Positions 1 through 8,670 are shown, numbered from the stretch's first letter. The stretch is DNA of 64,000 bases from Marivibrio sp040218065 (GCF_040218065.1 NZ_JAVJQE010000008.1:463566-527565); one strand, 5' to 3'. Numbers and translations: made by a program. Notes: generated from the sequence alone by a model not told the origin.

Positions 1-34
1 CCAGGCGGGACTTTCAAAGCCGCCGCCGTTCGGT

Positions 35-865
35 ATGATCGCGCCCGCCATGACCACCGCCCCCGCCGAACCTGCGAGCGCGCCGCTGCTGGGTCCCGAC
101 GATCCGCCGCCCTTCGAATGGGCGCGGGAGGCCGGCGGCGCGCCCGTCGTCGTCTGCTGCGACCATGCCTCGAACCGGGTTCCCAAAGCGCTGGGCGATC
201 TCGGCGCCGTCGCGGCCGCGATGGAGCGCCACATCGCCTACGACATCGGGGCTGCCGGGGTGGCCAGGCGACTGGCGGATCTGCTGGACGCGCCGGCGAT
301 CCTGTCGGGCTACTCCCGGCTCGTCATCGACATCAACCGCGATCCGGACGACTTCACCTCGATCCGAGAGATCTACGATCGGGTGGTGGTCGCCGGCAAT
401 CGGCGGCTGAGCGCAGCCGATCGGGCGCAACGCGCGGCGGAGCTGTTCCAGCCCTATCACGACGCTCTGGCCGCCGCCTTGGAGGCGAAGCGCCGGCGGG
501 TCTCGCATCCGGCGCTGATTTCGGTGCACAGCTGCACCGACGTCTACAAGGGCGTCCAACGTCCCTGGCATGTCGGCGTGCTCTCGAACGAAGACCGGCG
601 CATGGCGGAGCGCGTGATGGCGACGCTGGCCGTCGCGCATCCAGATCTCGTCGTCGGCGACAACAAGCCGTATTCGGGCTTGGACAGCTTCGGTTACACG
701 ATCGAGACCCACGCCCGGCCGCACGGCCGTCCGAACGTCCTCTTCGAGGTGCGCCAGGATCTGATTCGCACCGAAGAGGGCCAAGCCCGCTTCGCCGAGA
801 TCCTGGCCGAAGCGCTGGGGCCCTGCCTCGCGGAGCCCGGTCTGTTCAACGCCTTCGACGGCTGA
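35..865 (+). CDS. N-formylglutamate amidohydrolase family protein
   Basis: A 276-residue protein of the N-formylglutamate amidohydrolase (FGase) family, which are zinc enzymes hydrolysing N-formyl-glutamate or related N-acyl amino acids. Visible family marks are the early CDHASN segment with a metal-type histidine, the DINRDPDD block, the SVHSCTD block near the middle and the YTIETHA segment towards the C-terminus. There is no signal peptide, so it is cytoplasmic. An in-frame ATG at 50 is an alternative start. The next gene, 68 bp downstream on the same strand, is a YbdK-type carboxylate-amine ligase, a pairing I recall from other alphaproteobacteria. The exact substrate is unknown: histidine-utilisation genes are absent here, so a role in the hut pathway is not supported by context. 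Confidence 0.85.
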   Translation: MIAPAMTTAPAEPASAPLLGPDDPPPFEWAREAGGAPVVVCCDHASNRVPKALGDLGAVAAAMERHIAYDIGAAGVARRLADLLDAPAILSGYSRLVIDINRDPDDFTSIREIYDRVVVAGNRRLSAADRAQRAAELFQPYHDALAAALEAKRRRVSHPALISVHSCTDVYKGVQRPWHVGVLSNEDRRMAERVMATLAVAHPDLVVGDNKPYSGLDSFGYTIETHARPHGRPNVLFEVRQDLIRTEEGQARFAEILAEALGPCLAEPGLFNAFDG

Positions 866-933
866 CGCGGGCCTCGAAATCGGCTTAGACTGCCCGCGCC
901 GCAAGACGCGAGCGACGGCCGGGGAGGGGAGCG

Positions 934-2094
934 ATGGGCGAGAGCGAGACGAGAGCGGACGACTTCACCATCGGGATCGAGGAGGAGTATCTGCTGGTCG
1001 ACCCCGCGACCGGGGAACTCGCCGGTCACACCGATCGCCAGGAGGCGGTGATCGACGAGGTGAGGGCCGCCGTCGGCGAGGATGTCGGTATGGTGACGCC
1101 CGAATTCCTGAAGGCGCAGGTGGAGGTGGGGACGGCCGTCTGCGGGTCGATTCGCGAGGTGCGGGAGAAACTGGCCCGGTTGCGCGGCGCGGTGGCCAAG
1201 GCCGCGCGCAATCAGGGGCTGGCGGCGATCGCCGCCTCAACCCATCCGACGGCGCATTGGATGGCCGTCCAGCACACCGACAAGGAACGCTACAACATGT
1301 TGGCGAACGACCTGCAAGGGGTCGCGCGCCGGCTGGTGATCTGCGGCATGCACGTCCATGTGGGCTTCAAGGACGACGAGCATCGCATGGATCTGCTCGG
1401 CCAGATCGCCTACTTCCTGCCGCACCTGCTGGCGCTGTCCACCTCCAGCCCGTTCTGGCAGGGGGCGGACACCGGCCTCAAATGCTATCGCCTGGCGGTG
1501 TTCGACGAGCTGCCGCGCACCGGCCTGCCGGAGCGCTTTGACAGCTGGTCGGAATACGAACGCCATATCAGCGTGCTCGTGAAGGCCGGGCTTATGGAAG
1601 ACGCCTCGAAGATCTGGTGGGACGTGCGCCCGCACTTCAAGTTCCCGACGATCGAGATGCGCATCCCCGACATCTGCACGCGCCTGGAGGACGGGATCGC
1701 GATCGCGGCGCTTTACGCCGTGTTGCTGTCGTTCCTGCAGCGGCTGCGGCGCTCTAACCAGCGTTGGCGCGCCTACTCCAACATGTTGATCCAGGAGAAT
1801 CGCTGGCGGGCCCAGCGCTACGGCTTTGACGAGGGGCTCGTCGATTTCGGCGTCGGCAAGCTGGGGGCTTTCGACGGCCTGTTGGAGGAGATCCTGGAGC
1901 TGACGGCGCCCGATCAGGAGCGTCTCGGCTGCGCCCAGGAGTGTCAGCACGCCCGCACGATCCTGCAGCGCGGCACCTCCGCCCACAATCAGCTCCGCGT
2001 CTACAACGAGGCGCTTGAGGCCGGCGCCGACAAGGAATCGGCGCTGAAGACTGTGGTCGATTGGCTGATCGACGAGACGGTCGTCGGCGTGTAG
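934..2094 (+). CDS. Carboxylate-amine ligase, YbdK/GCS2 family
   Basis: A 386-residue member of the glutamate-cysteine ligase family 2 (YbdK). These ATP-grasp-like enzymes show weak gamma-glutamylcysteine ligase activity, with true substrates mostly unknown. The N-terminal IGIEEEYLLVDP signature is at residues 12-23 and the GMHVHVGF block is near residue 140. The length is normal for the family. A GGGGAG ribosome-binding site lies just before the ATG. It follows the FGase gene by 68 bp and is probably co-transcribed. Both proteins act on amino-acid N- or carboxyl groups, which suggests a shared small-molecule pathway, but that is inference. Confidence 0.88.
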   Translation: MGESETRADDFTIGIEEEYLLVDPATGELAGHTDRQEAVIDEVRAAVGEDVGMVTPEFLKAQVEVGTAVCGSIREVREKLARLRGAVAKAARNQGLAAIAASTHPTAHWMAVQHTDKERYNMLANDLQGVARRLVICGMHVHVGFKDDEHRMDLLGQIAYFLPHLLALSTSSPFWQGADTGLKCYRLAVFDELPRTGLPERFDSWSEYERHISVLVKAGLMEDASKIWWDVRPHFKFPTIEMRIPDICTRLEDGIAIAALYAVLLSFLQRLRRSNQRWRAYSNMLIQENRWRAQRYGFDEGLVDFGVGKLGAFDGLLEEILELTAPDQERLGCAQECQHARTILQRGTSAHNQLRVYNEALEAGADKESALKTVVDWLIDETVVGV

Positions 2095-2204
2095 CCGCCC
2101 GTGACTTTCAGACGGCGGCGCTAACCCCGCGTTAATCGAATCGCCCGATAGTGTGCCCAATCGTTCCGCCGTCCCGGCGGACGTCAACGGATGAGCGCAC
2201 CAGC

Positions 2205-2627
2205 ATGACCGCCGTGATCGGCCTTTCCAGCAAGACCCTGATCGACCGCGACCGGTTCGAGACACTGCGCGCCCATATGGGCGAGGCCGTCTTTCAACCA
2301 GCGTTGAAGGAAGTCGTGCGCCAACTTTGGAAACTCGCGCGGGAGGTGATCGAGACCGAGGAGGTCCCGGTCCTGCGCCGTCGGGTGAAACAGATCCTGG
2401 TGATCGCGGAGCGCTTCGGGCTGACTGACGTGGCCGCAAAGGTTCGGCCGCTGCGCGCCGCCGCTGCGGCGGCGCCGGTCGACGGGTTCCCGCCGAGCGA
2501 GACGGCGGAGCTGTGGGAGGCGATGCGCGACGCGCTGTGGGAGACCCAGGCGCTGATCGAGTCGGGCGCGCTCGCGGCGAAGACCGGCGGCGCGCCCGAC
2601 AAGGCCGCCCCGCTCGCCGCGGAATAA
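2205..2627 (+). CDS. Hypothetical protein, possibly degenerate Hpt-like helical domain
   Basis: A 140-residue acidic/helical protein with no signal peptide or membrane segment. I do not recognise a named family. Residues about 8-90 resemble the layout of a histidine phosphotransfer (Hpt) four-helix bundle: a MGEAVF-type first helix and a later RFGLTDVAAKV segment like the helix after the active histidine. The expected histidine (H-x-L-K-G) is not there; the equivalent stretch reads VKQILVIAE. The ATG at 2205 is preferred over an in-frame start at 2151 because the intervening peptide is low-complexity and unlike the rest. It converges with the next gene, leaving a 6-bp gap. Confidence 0.6.
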   Translation: MTAVIGLSSKTLIDRDRFETLRAHMGEAVFQPALKEVVRQLWKLAREVIETEEVPVLRRRVKQILVIAERFGLTDVAAKVRPLRAAAAAAPVDGFPPSETAELWEAMRDALWETQALIESGALAAKTGGAPDKAAPLAAE

Positions 2628-2633
2628 GCGGCC

Positions 2634-3896
2634 TCATCCCTTGTCGGCGTGCAGGCTCAAGATGAAGTCGTAGAAGGGCTCCAACCGTGCGAAGCCGAGG
2701 CGCATCCGCCGCCCCTTGTTGGTCAGCACGCTCCACGCGTTCGAGGCGTGGCCGAAGCGCCCGATGCTGGCGCCCAGCCCCTGAAACAGTTTCGGCGCCG
2801 CCATCAGAAAGCGCTGGAAGGGCTTCGGATCGTTTCGGCTGGTCAGCGCCTCATAGGCGTCCTCGTAACGGTTCAGCAGATTGGCGCAGCGCAGATAGGT
2901 CTGGCGGATCGCCTGGATCGAGCGTTGGCGGCGCTCCTGCAAGGCGCGCAACTGGTCGGCTGGGATCTGGTGGGCGTCGCGCGGCAGCGAATCCGGGGCG
3001 CCCAGCCAGCGGAAAAAGTCCTTATGCTCCTGCGCGAGGCCGCGGAACAGGAACTCGTAATAGCTGATCCCTTTCCAGGCGAACAGGACCCGCGGCATGT
3101 CCGCCTCCTGGATGCGGAAGCTTTGCAGCAGCGATTTGCTCTGCGGCCCGACGCTGTTGGTCCAGATCGCCTCGGTCAGCGCGCGCGTGACGGTGCGTTG
3201 GCGGTCCAACAGCGCCTCGTCCGGTTGGACATGGCTGGGGGCTTGTCCTTCCCCGGCCGGGACGTCGAGGCTCTCCTCCATCGCCAGCGCCAGCTTGACC
3301 AGTCGCGAGGCCCGGCTCTCGATCACCTTCTGGACCCCGCGCGAGGTGAGGTCGTCCACCTCGAAATAGGCGGGGTGCACCGCGCGCGCCATTTCCAACT
3401 CGCCGCGATAAGACATCAGGATGAAGGGATCGAAGGTCGGCGCGCGACACAGCACCGACAGCACCGCGCGGTCATGCTCGCCAAGGTCGAGTTCGCCGGA
3501 CCCGCCATACCATTTCTTCAGCGTCGGCAGCAGCCGATTGGCGTCCGCCGAGGTGGAGACGCCGCCCTGCATCGGGTCGCCCGCATCGAAGGACAGCATG
3601 ATCCGGGTTTCGGTCTCCAGATCGCCGCCCTCGTCCACGGCGGTTTCCTTGAAATAGACGGCGTTCTGCAGCAAGGCGTTTTCGAACAGGTCGGGGGGCG
3701 GCGCTTTCGGATCGACCGGCGCCTCCGCGGCGCCGTCGCCGCTATTCCCGGTCGGCGTCTCCGCGGGCGGGCGCGGCTTCATCGCCGCCGGCTTGAAACA
3801 CAGGAACTTGCCGGATGTCAGCAGCCTGTCAAGATCGTCTTTGTCCATGCCCCACCCGGCTTCCGCCTGTCGAAACAACGCTCGAGGGTCGACCAT
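2634..3896 (-). CDS. Hypothetical protein of 420 residues, family not recognised
   Basis: A long, well-formed coding region I cannot assign. It has a short N-terminal region, a proline-rich low-complexity linker (about residues 40-75), then a mixed alpha/beta domain followed by a mostly helical, tyrosine- and phenylalanine-rich C-terminal half (ISYYEFLFRGL, YEDAYEAL, FYDFILSL). There is no signal peptide, membrane helix or obvious catalytic motif. A second in-frame ATG at 3848 is an alternative start. It converges with the gene ending at 2627 and is divergent from the DUF1244 gene. The codon use matches its neighbours, so recent transfer is not suggested. Confidence 0.7.
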   Translation of the reverse strand: MVDPRALFRQAEAGWGMDKDDLDRLLTSGKFLCFKPAAMKPRPPAETPTGNSGDGAAEAPVDPKAPPPDLFENALLQNAVYFKETAVDEGGDLETETRIMLSFDAGDPMQGGVSTSADANRLLPTLKKWYGGSGELDLGEHDRAVLSVLCRAPTFDPFILMSYRGELEMARAVHPAYFEVDDLTSRGVQKVIESRASRLVKLALAMEESLDVPAGEGQAPSHVQPDEALLDRQRTVTRALTEAIWTNSVGPQSKSLLQSFRIQEADMPRVLFAWKGISYYEFLFRGLAQEHKDFFRWLGAPDSLPRDAHQIPADQLRALQERRQRSIQAIRQTYLRCANLLNRYEDAYEALTSRNDPKPFQRFLMAAPKLFQGLGASIGRFGHASNAWSVLTNKGRRMRLGFARLEPFYDFILSLHADKG

Positions 3897-4023
3897 ATCG
3901 CATCCGTCCGGCGGGAACAGCCGGATTCCCGCGCCTCACGCCTGAAGGGTTGGCGGGGCCGTCGCGCTCACTTATCTGTAGACCCGTGCAACGGGAACCC
4001 GACAGACGACAGGAGCGTGCGCG

Positions 4024-4344
4024 ATGAGCGATGCGGCAGAGAAACTCGACGATCAGACCCGCTTGGAGCTGGAGGCGGCCGCCTTCCGGCGCTTGCGCGA
4101 TCATCTGCGCGAGCGCACCGACGTGCAGAACATCGATCTGATGAATCTTTCCGGCTTTTGCCGGAACTGCCTCAGCCGCTGGTACGGCGAGGCCGCGCAA
4201 GCGAAAGGGGTCGAGCTGTCGAAGGATGAGGCGCGCGAAATCGTCTACGGCATGCCCTATGACGAGTGGAAGGCGAAGCACCAGGCCCAGGCGACGCCGG
4301 AGCAGGAGGCGCAGTTCGCGGCTTCCTTCAAGGACAATCACTGA
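4024..4344 (+). CDS. DUF1244 family protein
   Basis: A 106-residue protein of the DUF1244 family, a small conserved family common in alpha- and gammaproteobacteria. The diagnostic centre is NLSGFCRNCLSRWY, with a C-x2-C pair near residues 46-49, followed by the EIVYGMPYDEWK block. The pair suggests metal or redox chemistry, but no function is established as far as I know. A GGAG-type ribosome-binding site precedes the ATG. It converges with hemN, with 9 bp between the stop codons. Confidence 0.88.
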   Translation: MSDAAEKLDDQTRLELEAAAFRRLRDHLRERTDVQNIDLMNLSGFCRNCLSRWYGEAAQAKGVELSKDEAREIVYGMPYDEWKAKHQAQATPEQEAQFAASFKDNH

Positions 4345-4353
4345 GGCCGAGGC

Positions 4354-5775
4354 CTAAACGGCGCTTGAGTGACGCGCCGCCCCGGCGCGCGCCGGATCCT
4401 TGAAGTAGTGATCGAAACAGGCGGCGAGGTGGCGGATATAGGGGCGGCCTTCCGGCGTCGCCCGCAGCAGCCCGCCGGACCGTTCGGCCAGACCGTCCGC
4501 CACCAGCGGGACGAGCCGCGTCTCGGCCGTCGCGAACGCCTCCGGTCCGACGGCGAACTCGGCGGCCAGCTCGTCCAGATCCACCTCGAAATCGCACATC
4601 AGACGTTCGATGGCGGCGCCCATCAGGCGGTCGTCGCCTTCAAAGGCCTTGCCGCGGCCGACCGGCAGCCGGCCGGCGGCGACCATGCGGGCGTACGTTC
4701 CGGTCGCGGACTCGTTCTGGACGTAACCCTGCGGCAGACGGCCGATCGCCGAGGCGCCGACCCCGATCAACGCCGAGGCGTCGTCGGTGGTGTAGCCTTG
4801 GAAATTCCGCTTCAGCGTACCGGCCGTGTGCGCGATCGCCATCGGATCGTCGGGCCGCGCGAAATGGTCGAGACCGATGCGCACGTAGCCGGCCGCGTCG
4901 AGCGCGGCGCTGGCTGCCTCCGCCTGGGCGTAACGCTCTTCTCCGCCCGGCAGCGCCTCTTCCGGGATCATCTTCTGGTGCGTCTTCATCCAGGGGACGT
5001 GCGCGTAGCCGAACAGCGCGATGCGGTCCGGCCGAAGCGTCAGCGCCGCCTCAACCGAGCGCAGCACATGCTCCACGCTCTGATAGGGAAGGCCGTACAT
5101 CAGGTCGAGATTGAGCTCCTTCACCCCGACGGCGCGCAAGCGCGCGGCCAAGGCCTCGGTCTCGTCCATCGGCTGCAGGCGGTTGATCGCCTGCTGGACC
5201 TTGGGGTCGACATCCTGCAGTCCCAGGCTCGCACGGGTCACCCCGGCTTCGGCGAGCGCGTCGACGTCGGCGTTCGACATCTCGCGCGGATCGATCTCCA
5301 CCGCGAAGACGCAGTCCGCCGTGCGGTCGAAATGGGCGTCGAGCGCGCGCGCCAGACGGCGAACGTCGTCCGGGGTCAGCATGGTCGGCGAGCCGCCGCC
5401 CCAATGCATGTGGCTCATGGGCAGGCGTCGATCGCCGATCGCGCGTCGGATCAGGGCGATTTCGGTCTCTAGCACGTCGAGATATTCCGAGACCGGCTTG
5501 TAGCGCCGCGTGATCTTGGTCTGACAGCCGCAGAACCAGCACAGCGTGTCGCAAAAGGGAATATGGGCGTAGATCGAGACCGCCTGATCCGCCGGCAACT
5601 GCGCCAACCAGTTGGCGTAGACGCCCCCGTCGACGCGGGCGTCGAAGTGCGGCGCCGTCGGATAGCTGGTGTAGCGCGGAGCCGGGCCGCCGTACTTGGC
5701 GAGGAGGCCTGCGGGCGCCTCAGCGGCGCGGGCGGGCGCGGCGGCGGCGGGAGCGGGGGCGGTTTGCATCGTCAT
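4354..5775 (-). CDS. hemN: Oxygen-independent coproporphyrinogen III oxidase
   Basis: A 473-residue radical-SAM enzyme that oxidatively decarboxylates coproporphyrinogen III to protoporphyrinogen IX in heme synthesis without oxygen. The C-x3-C-x2-C cluster motif reads CDTLCWFC near residue 73, followed by GGGSPT and the C-terminal HemN domain. It has an Ala/Pro-rich N-terminal extension of about 25 residues before the conserved KYGGPAPRYTSYPTAP block. The ATG at 5775 has an AAGG ribosome-binding site about 8 nt upstream; a second ATG at 5769 is possible. An FNR/FnrL-type box sits 36 bp upstream, the expected anaerobic control for this gene. Confidence 0.95.
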   Translation of the reverse strand: MTMQTAPAPAAAAPARAAEAPAGLLAKYGGPAPRYTSYPTAPHFDARVDGGVYANWLAQLPADQAVSIYAHIPFCDTLCWFCGCQTKITRRYKPVSEYLDVLETEIALIRRAIGDRRLPMSHMHWGGGSPTMLTPDDVRRLARALDAHFDRTADCVFAVEIDPREMSNADVDALAEAGVTRASLGLQDVDPKVQQAINRLQPMDETEALAARLRAVGVKELNLDLMYGLPYQSVEHVLRSVEAALTLRPDRIALFGYAHVPWMKTHQKMIPEEALPGGEERYAQAEAASAALDAAGYVRIGLDHFARPDDPMAIAHTAGTLKRNFQGYTTDDASALIGVGASAIGRLPQGYVQNESATGTYARMVAAGRLPVGRGKAFEGDDRLMGAAIERLMCDFEVDLDELAAEFAVGPEAFATAETRLVPLVADGLAERSGGLLRATPEGRPYIRHLAACFDHYFKDPARAGAARHSSAV

Positions 5776-5810
5776 GGAGCGAACCTTGCGGGCGCAAACG
5801 CCCGCGCGCG

Positions 5811-5824
5811 TTGATCGAGGTCAA
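5811..5824 (-). promoter_or_regulatory. FNR/FnrL-type binding site upstream of hemN
   Basis: TTGAT-CGAG-GTCAA matches the FNR consensus TTGAT-N4-ATCAA at nine of ten half-site positions. It lies between divergent hemN and gapR, 36 bp from the hemN start and 107 bp from the gapR start. If FNR activates at its usual centre of -41.5, transcription would begin within a base or two of the hemN ATG. The real start may therefore be slightly different, or the site may act from another position. Confidence 0.7.
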
Positions 5825-5931
5825 ACGGCGCCGAAAAGCGCGCCGCCCGCCCGCCGCTCCGCTTGATGGGCGCGCCGGCTGTCGGTACTGTCCGGCCTCC
5901 AGCGACACCACCATCCAGCGAGGCCCTTCGC

Positions 5932-6231
5932 ATGTCCGAGACTGCCGGTTTCCCGAACGCCGACCCCAAAGAACAGGACCAGGATACGCCCGTCTCCGAG
6001 ACGCCCACGGGTCAGCGCCTGCGCAGCTTCATCGAGCGCGTGGAGCGTCTGGAAGAGGAGAAGAAGGGCCTCGCCGACGACATCAAGGAAGTCTACGCCG
6101 AGGCCAAGGCTCAAGGCTTCGACGTCAAGACCATGCGCAAGATCGTCAGCCTTCGGAAAAAGGATCCGGACGACCGGGCCGAAGAGGACGCGCTGCTCGA
6201 CACCTACATGTCCGCCTTGGGCATGCGCTGA
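5932..6231 (+). CDS. gapR: GapR-family DNA-binding protein (DUF2312)
   Basis: A 99-residue protein of the DUF2312/UPF0335 family, represented by the Caulobacter nucleoid-associated protein GapR, which binds overtwisted AT-rich DNA ahead of replication forks and polymerases. The conserved core is visible: a first helix RLRSFIERVERLEEEK, then DDIKEVYAEAKAQGFDVK, RKIVSLRKKD and a C-terminal EEDALLDTYMSALG. The ATG at 5932 gives the normal length; the upstream in-frame ATG at 5863 adds 23 residues unlike the family. It is divergent from hemN and monocistronic by position. Confidence 0.9.
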   Translation: MSETAGFPNADPKEQDQDTPVSETPTGQRLRSFIERVERLEEEKKGLADDIKEVYAEAKAQGFDVKTMRKIVSLRKKDPDDRAEEDALLDTYMSALGMR

Positions 6232-6400
6232 GGGGGGGCCTTATCGCACGCCCCCGGCCTGACGAAACCGCCGCACCCGCGCGACGGCGTCTCGCCGGCG
6301 GCCTGGGCCGGGCCTGGAGGGTGGGCGTCTCTCACCCCGCTCGCAACGCTGCGCCGACATGGCCGGACGTGACTCCGCCGTCTCGCGGCGGCGCGCGCCG

Positions 6401-7240
6401 TCAATCGGCGGCGAGCCAGGTGCGAAAGCGCGCGCCCGGCTCCGCCGTCGGCAGGTCGGCGAGCGAGCGGTCGATTTCGGCGTAGAGCGCGGGCGCCCAC
6501 TCGGGCAGGGCTGCGTCCAGGCGCGCGGCCTCCAGCACGTCGTGATCGGCGCTCGCAAAGCGGAAGTCGTAGGGCGCGATTAGGATGTCGGCGGGCAGAG
6601 GCCGGCCGGCGCGGGCCGCGTCGGCGCGGGCGTCGGCCAGCAGGGTGAAGAGCTCCTCGACCTCTCGGTCGGTTAGCTTCAGGCAGCCCTCGGTCCCGCC
6701 CGGTCCCCCGCCATGCAGCATGATGTCGCCGCCGAGCGCCTCGGGAGGCCGCCCGGCGGCCGCCGCCCTGGCCCGGTCCTGGCGGTTGGGGTAGCCGATG
6801 CGGATTGAGACATGCTCTATGGAGTTGGGATTTAGGCCCTCCAGACGATAGAGGCCCTCCGGCGTGCGGCGGTCGCCTTCCATCAGCTTCGGGCCGCGAT
6901 AGGCGGCTTGCATCGGCTGCGGGCCGGCGTCGACGTCGTAGCTTTTGATGAAGCGCAGCTCTCTCCCGTGTGCGTCGGCCGCGGCGAAGAGGTCGAGGCG
7001 GCCTTCCTGCTTGAAGGCGGCGAGACGCACGCGCGCCGGCGGGTAGGGGACGCCGGCCCGCCCGAAGACGCCGCTCAGCCGGGCGCGGGCCGCCGGGCCG
7101 AAGTCGGCGAGGCGGCTTGCCGTGGTATGCGTCTCGCGCGGCTCCACCGGCGCGCGGGACAGCTCGATGAGCGCGAGCGGCCCAGCGACGCAGAGCGTCA
7201 GCAGGCAGGTGAACAGCGCGGGTTTGGCGATCGTCTTCAT
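6401..7240 (-). CDS. L,D-transpeptidase family protein, YafK/DpaA-like
   Basis: A 279-residue YkuD-domain protein resembling E. coli YafK (DpaA), which releases Braun lipoprotein from peptidoglycan. A hydrophobic N-terminal segment (about residues 8-26) should export or anchor it to the periplasm. The catalytic region shows EGDRRTPEGLYRL, then MLHGGGPGGTEGCLKLTD near residue 175, with the active cysteine in the GCLKLTD block. It is flanked by gapR (convergent) and the glutathione transferase gene upstream on the same strand. Whether it cross-links or cleaves cannot be told from sequence. Confidence 0.85.
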   Translation of the reverse strand: MKTIAKPALFTCLLTLCVAGPLALIELSRAPVEPRETHTTASRLADFGPAARARLSGVFGRAGVPYPPARVRLAAFKQEGRLDLFAAADAHGRELRFIKSYDVDAGPQPMQAAYRGPKLMEGDRRTPEGLYRLEGLNPNSIEHVSIRIGYPNRQDRARAAAAGRPPEALGGDIMLHGGGPGGTEGCLKLTDREVEELFTLLADARADAARAGRPLPADILIAPYDFRFASADHDVLEAARLDAALPEWAPALYAEIDRSLADLPTAEPGARFRTWLAAD

Positions 7241-7317
7241 GGCGGGGGGAAGCCTCGCCGCCCAACGGGGCGCGATCCGGGGCCGATTTTGGGCCTTTTC
7301 GGGGCCGTGGACCGGGC

Positions 7318-8085
7318 TCAGGCCTCAGTTTCGCCCGGTTTCGCGAGGGCGGGGTGCGACAGGATCTCGAAGGCGCCGGGCGTGTGTTTGCGCCGCGCGA
7401 AATCGCCGACGAGCGCGGGGTCGCGCGGGGCCTCCGCCTTCGCGTCCTGCAACCAGCGATGCACCAGAGGGTGGGCGATCAACGCGTCGACGTACCCGGC
7501 GACGTCCAGTGAGACCGGCACGCGGTAGGTGTAGAAACGCATCGCCACCGGCGCGAAAAAGGCGTCGACGATTCCGAAGCGGCCGAACAGGAACGGCCCC
7601 GTCGGCGATTGGGCGCCGGGCAGGAAGCGCGGGCGCCACATGGCCTCCAACTGCGCCACATCCTCCAGCACCAGGCCGGGCAGTTTGGCCGGTTTGAATC
7701 GTTGGCTTACGTTCATTGGGCATTCTTCGCGCAGCGCGTGGAAGCCGACCGCCATACGGGTCGCCATCATGCGGGCCGTCGCCCGGTCGCGCGGGTCCTC
7801 AGGCCAAAGCCCGGCGTCGGGCGCGCATTCGGCGACGTATTCCGCAATCGCCAACGTCTCGGAAAGCACCAGATCGCGGTCATGCAGCGCCGGGACCGTC
7901 GCGCCCGGGGACGCGAGAGCCAGCTTCTCGCGGAAGCCCGCCTCGCGCAGGCGGATCATCTCCTCGCGAAACGGCAAGCCGGAGGCGGCGAGGATCAGCC
8001 AAGCGCGCATCGACCAGGAGGAGTAGGCCCGATTGCCGATATAGAGGGTCAGGTCGGCGCTGGCGTGCGGCGGGCGGGGAGCCAT
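7318..8085 (-). CDS. Glutathione S-transferase family protein
   Basis: A 255-residue cytosolic GST. The N-terminal thioredoxin-like half shows LYIGNRAYSSWSMRAW (active-site serines in the SSWS turn) and ATVPALHD with the cis-proline, then LSETLAIAEYV, the glutathione-contact ES/T turn. The C-terminal helical domain follows. The ATG at 8085 is chosen because an upstream extension would overlap the Rid gene and is unusually rich in Arg and Ser. It lies 70 bp downstream of the Rid gene on the same strand, so it may be the distal gene of the anthranilate operon, but a separate role is equally likely. Confidence 0.87.
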   Translation of the reverse strand: MAPRPPHASADLTLYIGNRAYSSWSMRAWLILAASGLPFREEMIRLREAGFREKLALASPGATVPALHDRDLVLSETLAIAEYVAECAPDAGLWPEDPRDRATARMMATRMAVGFHALREECPMNVSQRFKPAKLPGLVLEDVAQLEAMWRPRFLPGAQSPTGPFLFGRFGIVDAFFAPVAMRFYTYRVPVSLDVAGYVDALIAHPLVHRWLQDAKAEAPRDPALVGDFARRKHTPGAFEILSHPALAKPGETEA

Positions 8086-8155
8086 GAAGGGCGGCCTCGG
8101 AGCGGTTGTCGAAGGCCGGACGGTAAGGCCGCGCGGACGCCTTGTCGAGGCTCGC

Positions 8156-8551
8156 TCAGCCGACGACGGCCGTCGTCTCAATCTCGACCTTTGCGCGATC
8201 CTCGACAAGCGCGGTCACCTGCACCAGCGCCATGGCGGGGAAGCTCTTGCCCATCACCGCGCGATAGGCGTCGCCCACGCCCTTCAGATTCGCGAGATAT
8301 TCCTGCTTGTCGGTGACGTACCAGGTCATGCGCACGATATGCTCTGGCCCGGCGCCGCCGGCTTCCAGCACGGCGCGGGTGTTCTCCAGGCATTGGCGGA
8401 CTTGGTCGACGAACGCGTCGCTCTCCCAGCCGTTGATCGGATGCCATCCGACCTGCCCGGCGACGAAGACCATGCGGCCGCTCGCGGCCGTGCCGTTGGA
8501 ATAGCCGCTGGGGCGCGGCCAGCCTTCGGGGTTGAGGTGTTCGATCGTCAT
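8156..8551 (-). CDS. RidA/YjgF-family protein lacking the catalytic arginine
   Basis: A 131-residue Rid-family protein. Canonical RidA hydrolyses reactive enamines/imines using an Arg in an FPAR-type motif. Here the motif reads FPAMALVQV near residue 105, so the arginine is methionine and it falls with Rid subgroups of other or unknown activity. The second conserved acid (VEIE) is retained. The gene is the next minus-strand gene after the thioesterase in the anthranilate cluster, 125 bp away. Rid-type proteins are known as deaminases in aromatic-amine pathways (2-aminomuconate deaminase), so a role on the 2-amino-enoyl-CoA intermediate is plausible but unproven. Confidence 0.85.
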   Translation of the reverse strand: MTIEHLNPEGWPRPSGYSNGTAASGRMVFVAGQVGWHPINGWESDAFVDQVRQCLENTRAVLEAGGAGPEHIVRMTWYVTDKQEYLANLKGVGDAYRAVMGKSFPAMALVQVTALVEDRAKVEIETTAVVG

Positions 8552-8670
8552 GGCGTCACTCCCTTTGGCCCTGCGGCCGATCAGTTCTTCCTATGGCGTC
8601 GGCCCCGCCGAAGAGCCGGGGCGACCGGAGCCTGTATGACGCGGCGGCGCGAAAAACCGCCGCCGGTTGG

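Noticed and set aside
1237..2736. 499-codon minus-strand frame over the YbdK-type ligase gene
   Set aside because: Arg/Pro-rich, spans two real genes and an intergenic gap, no family features.
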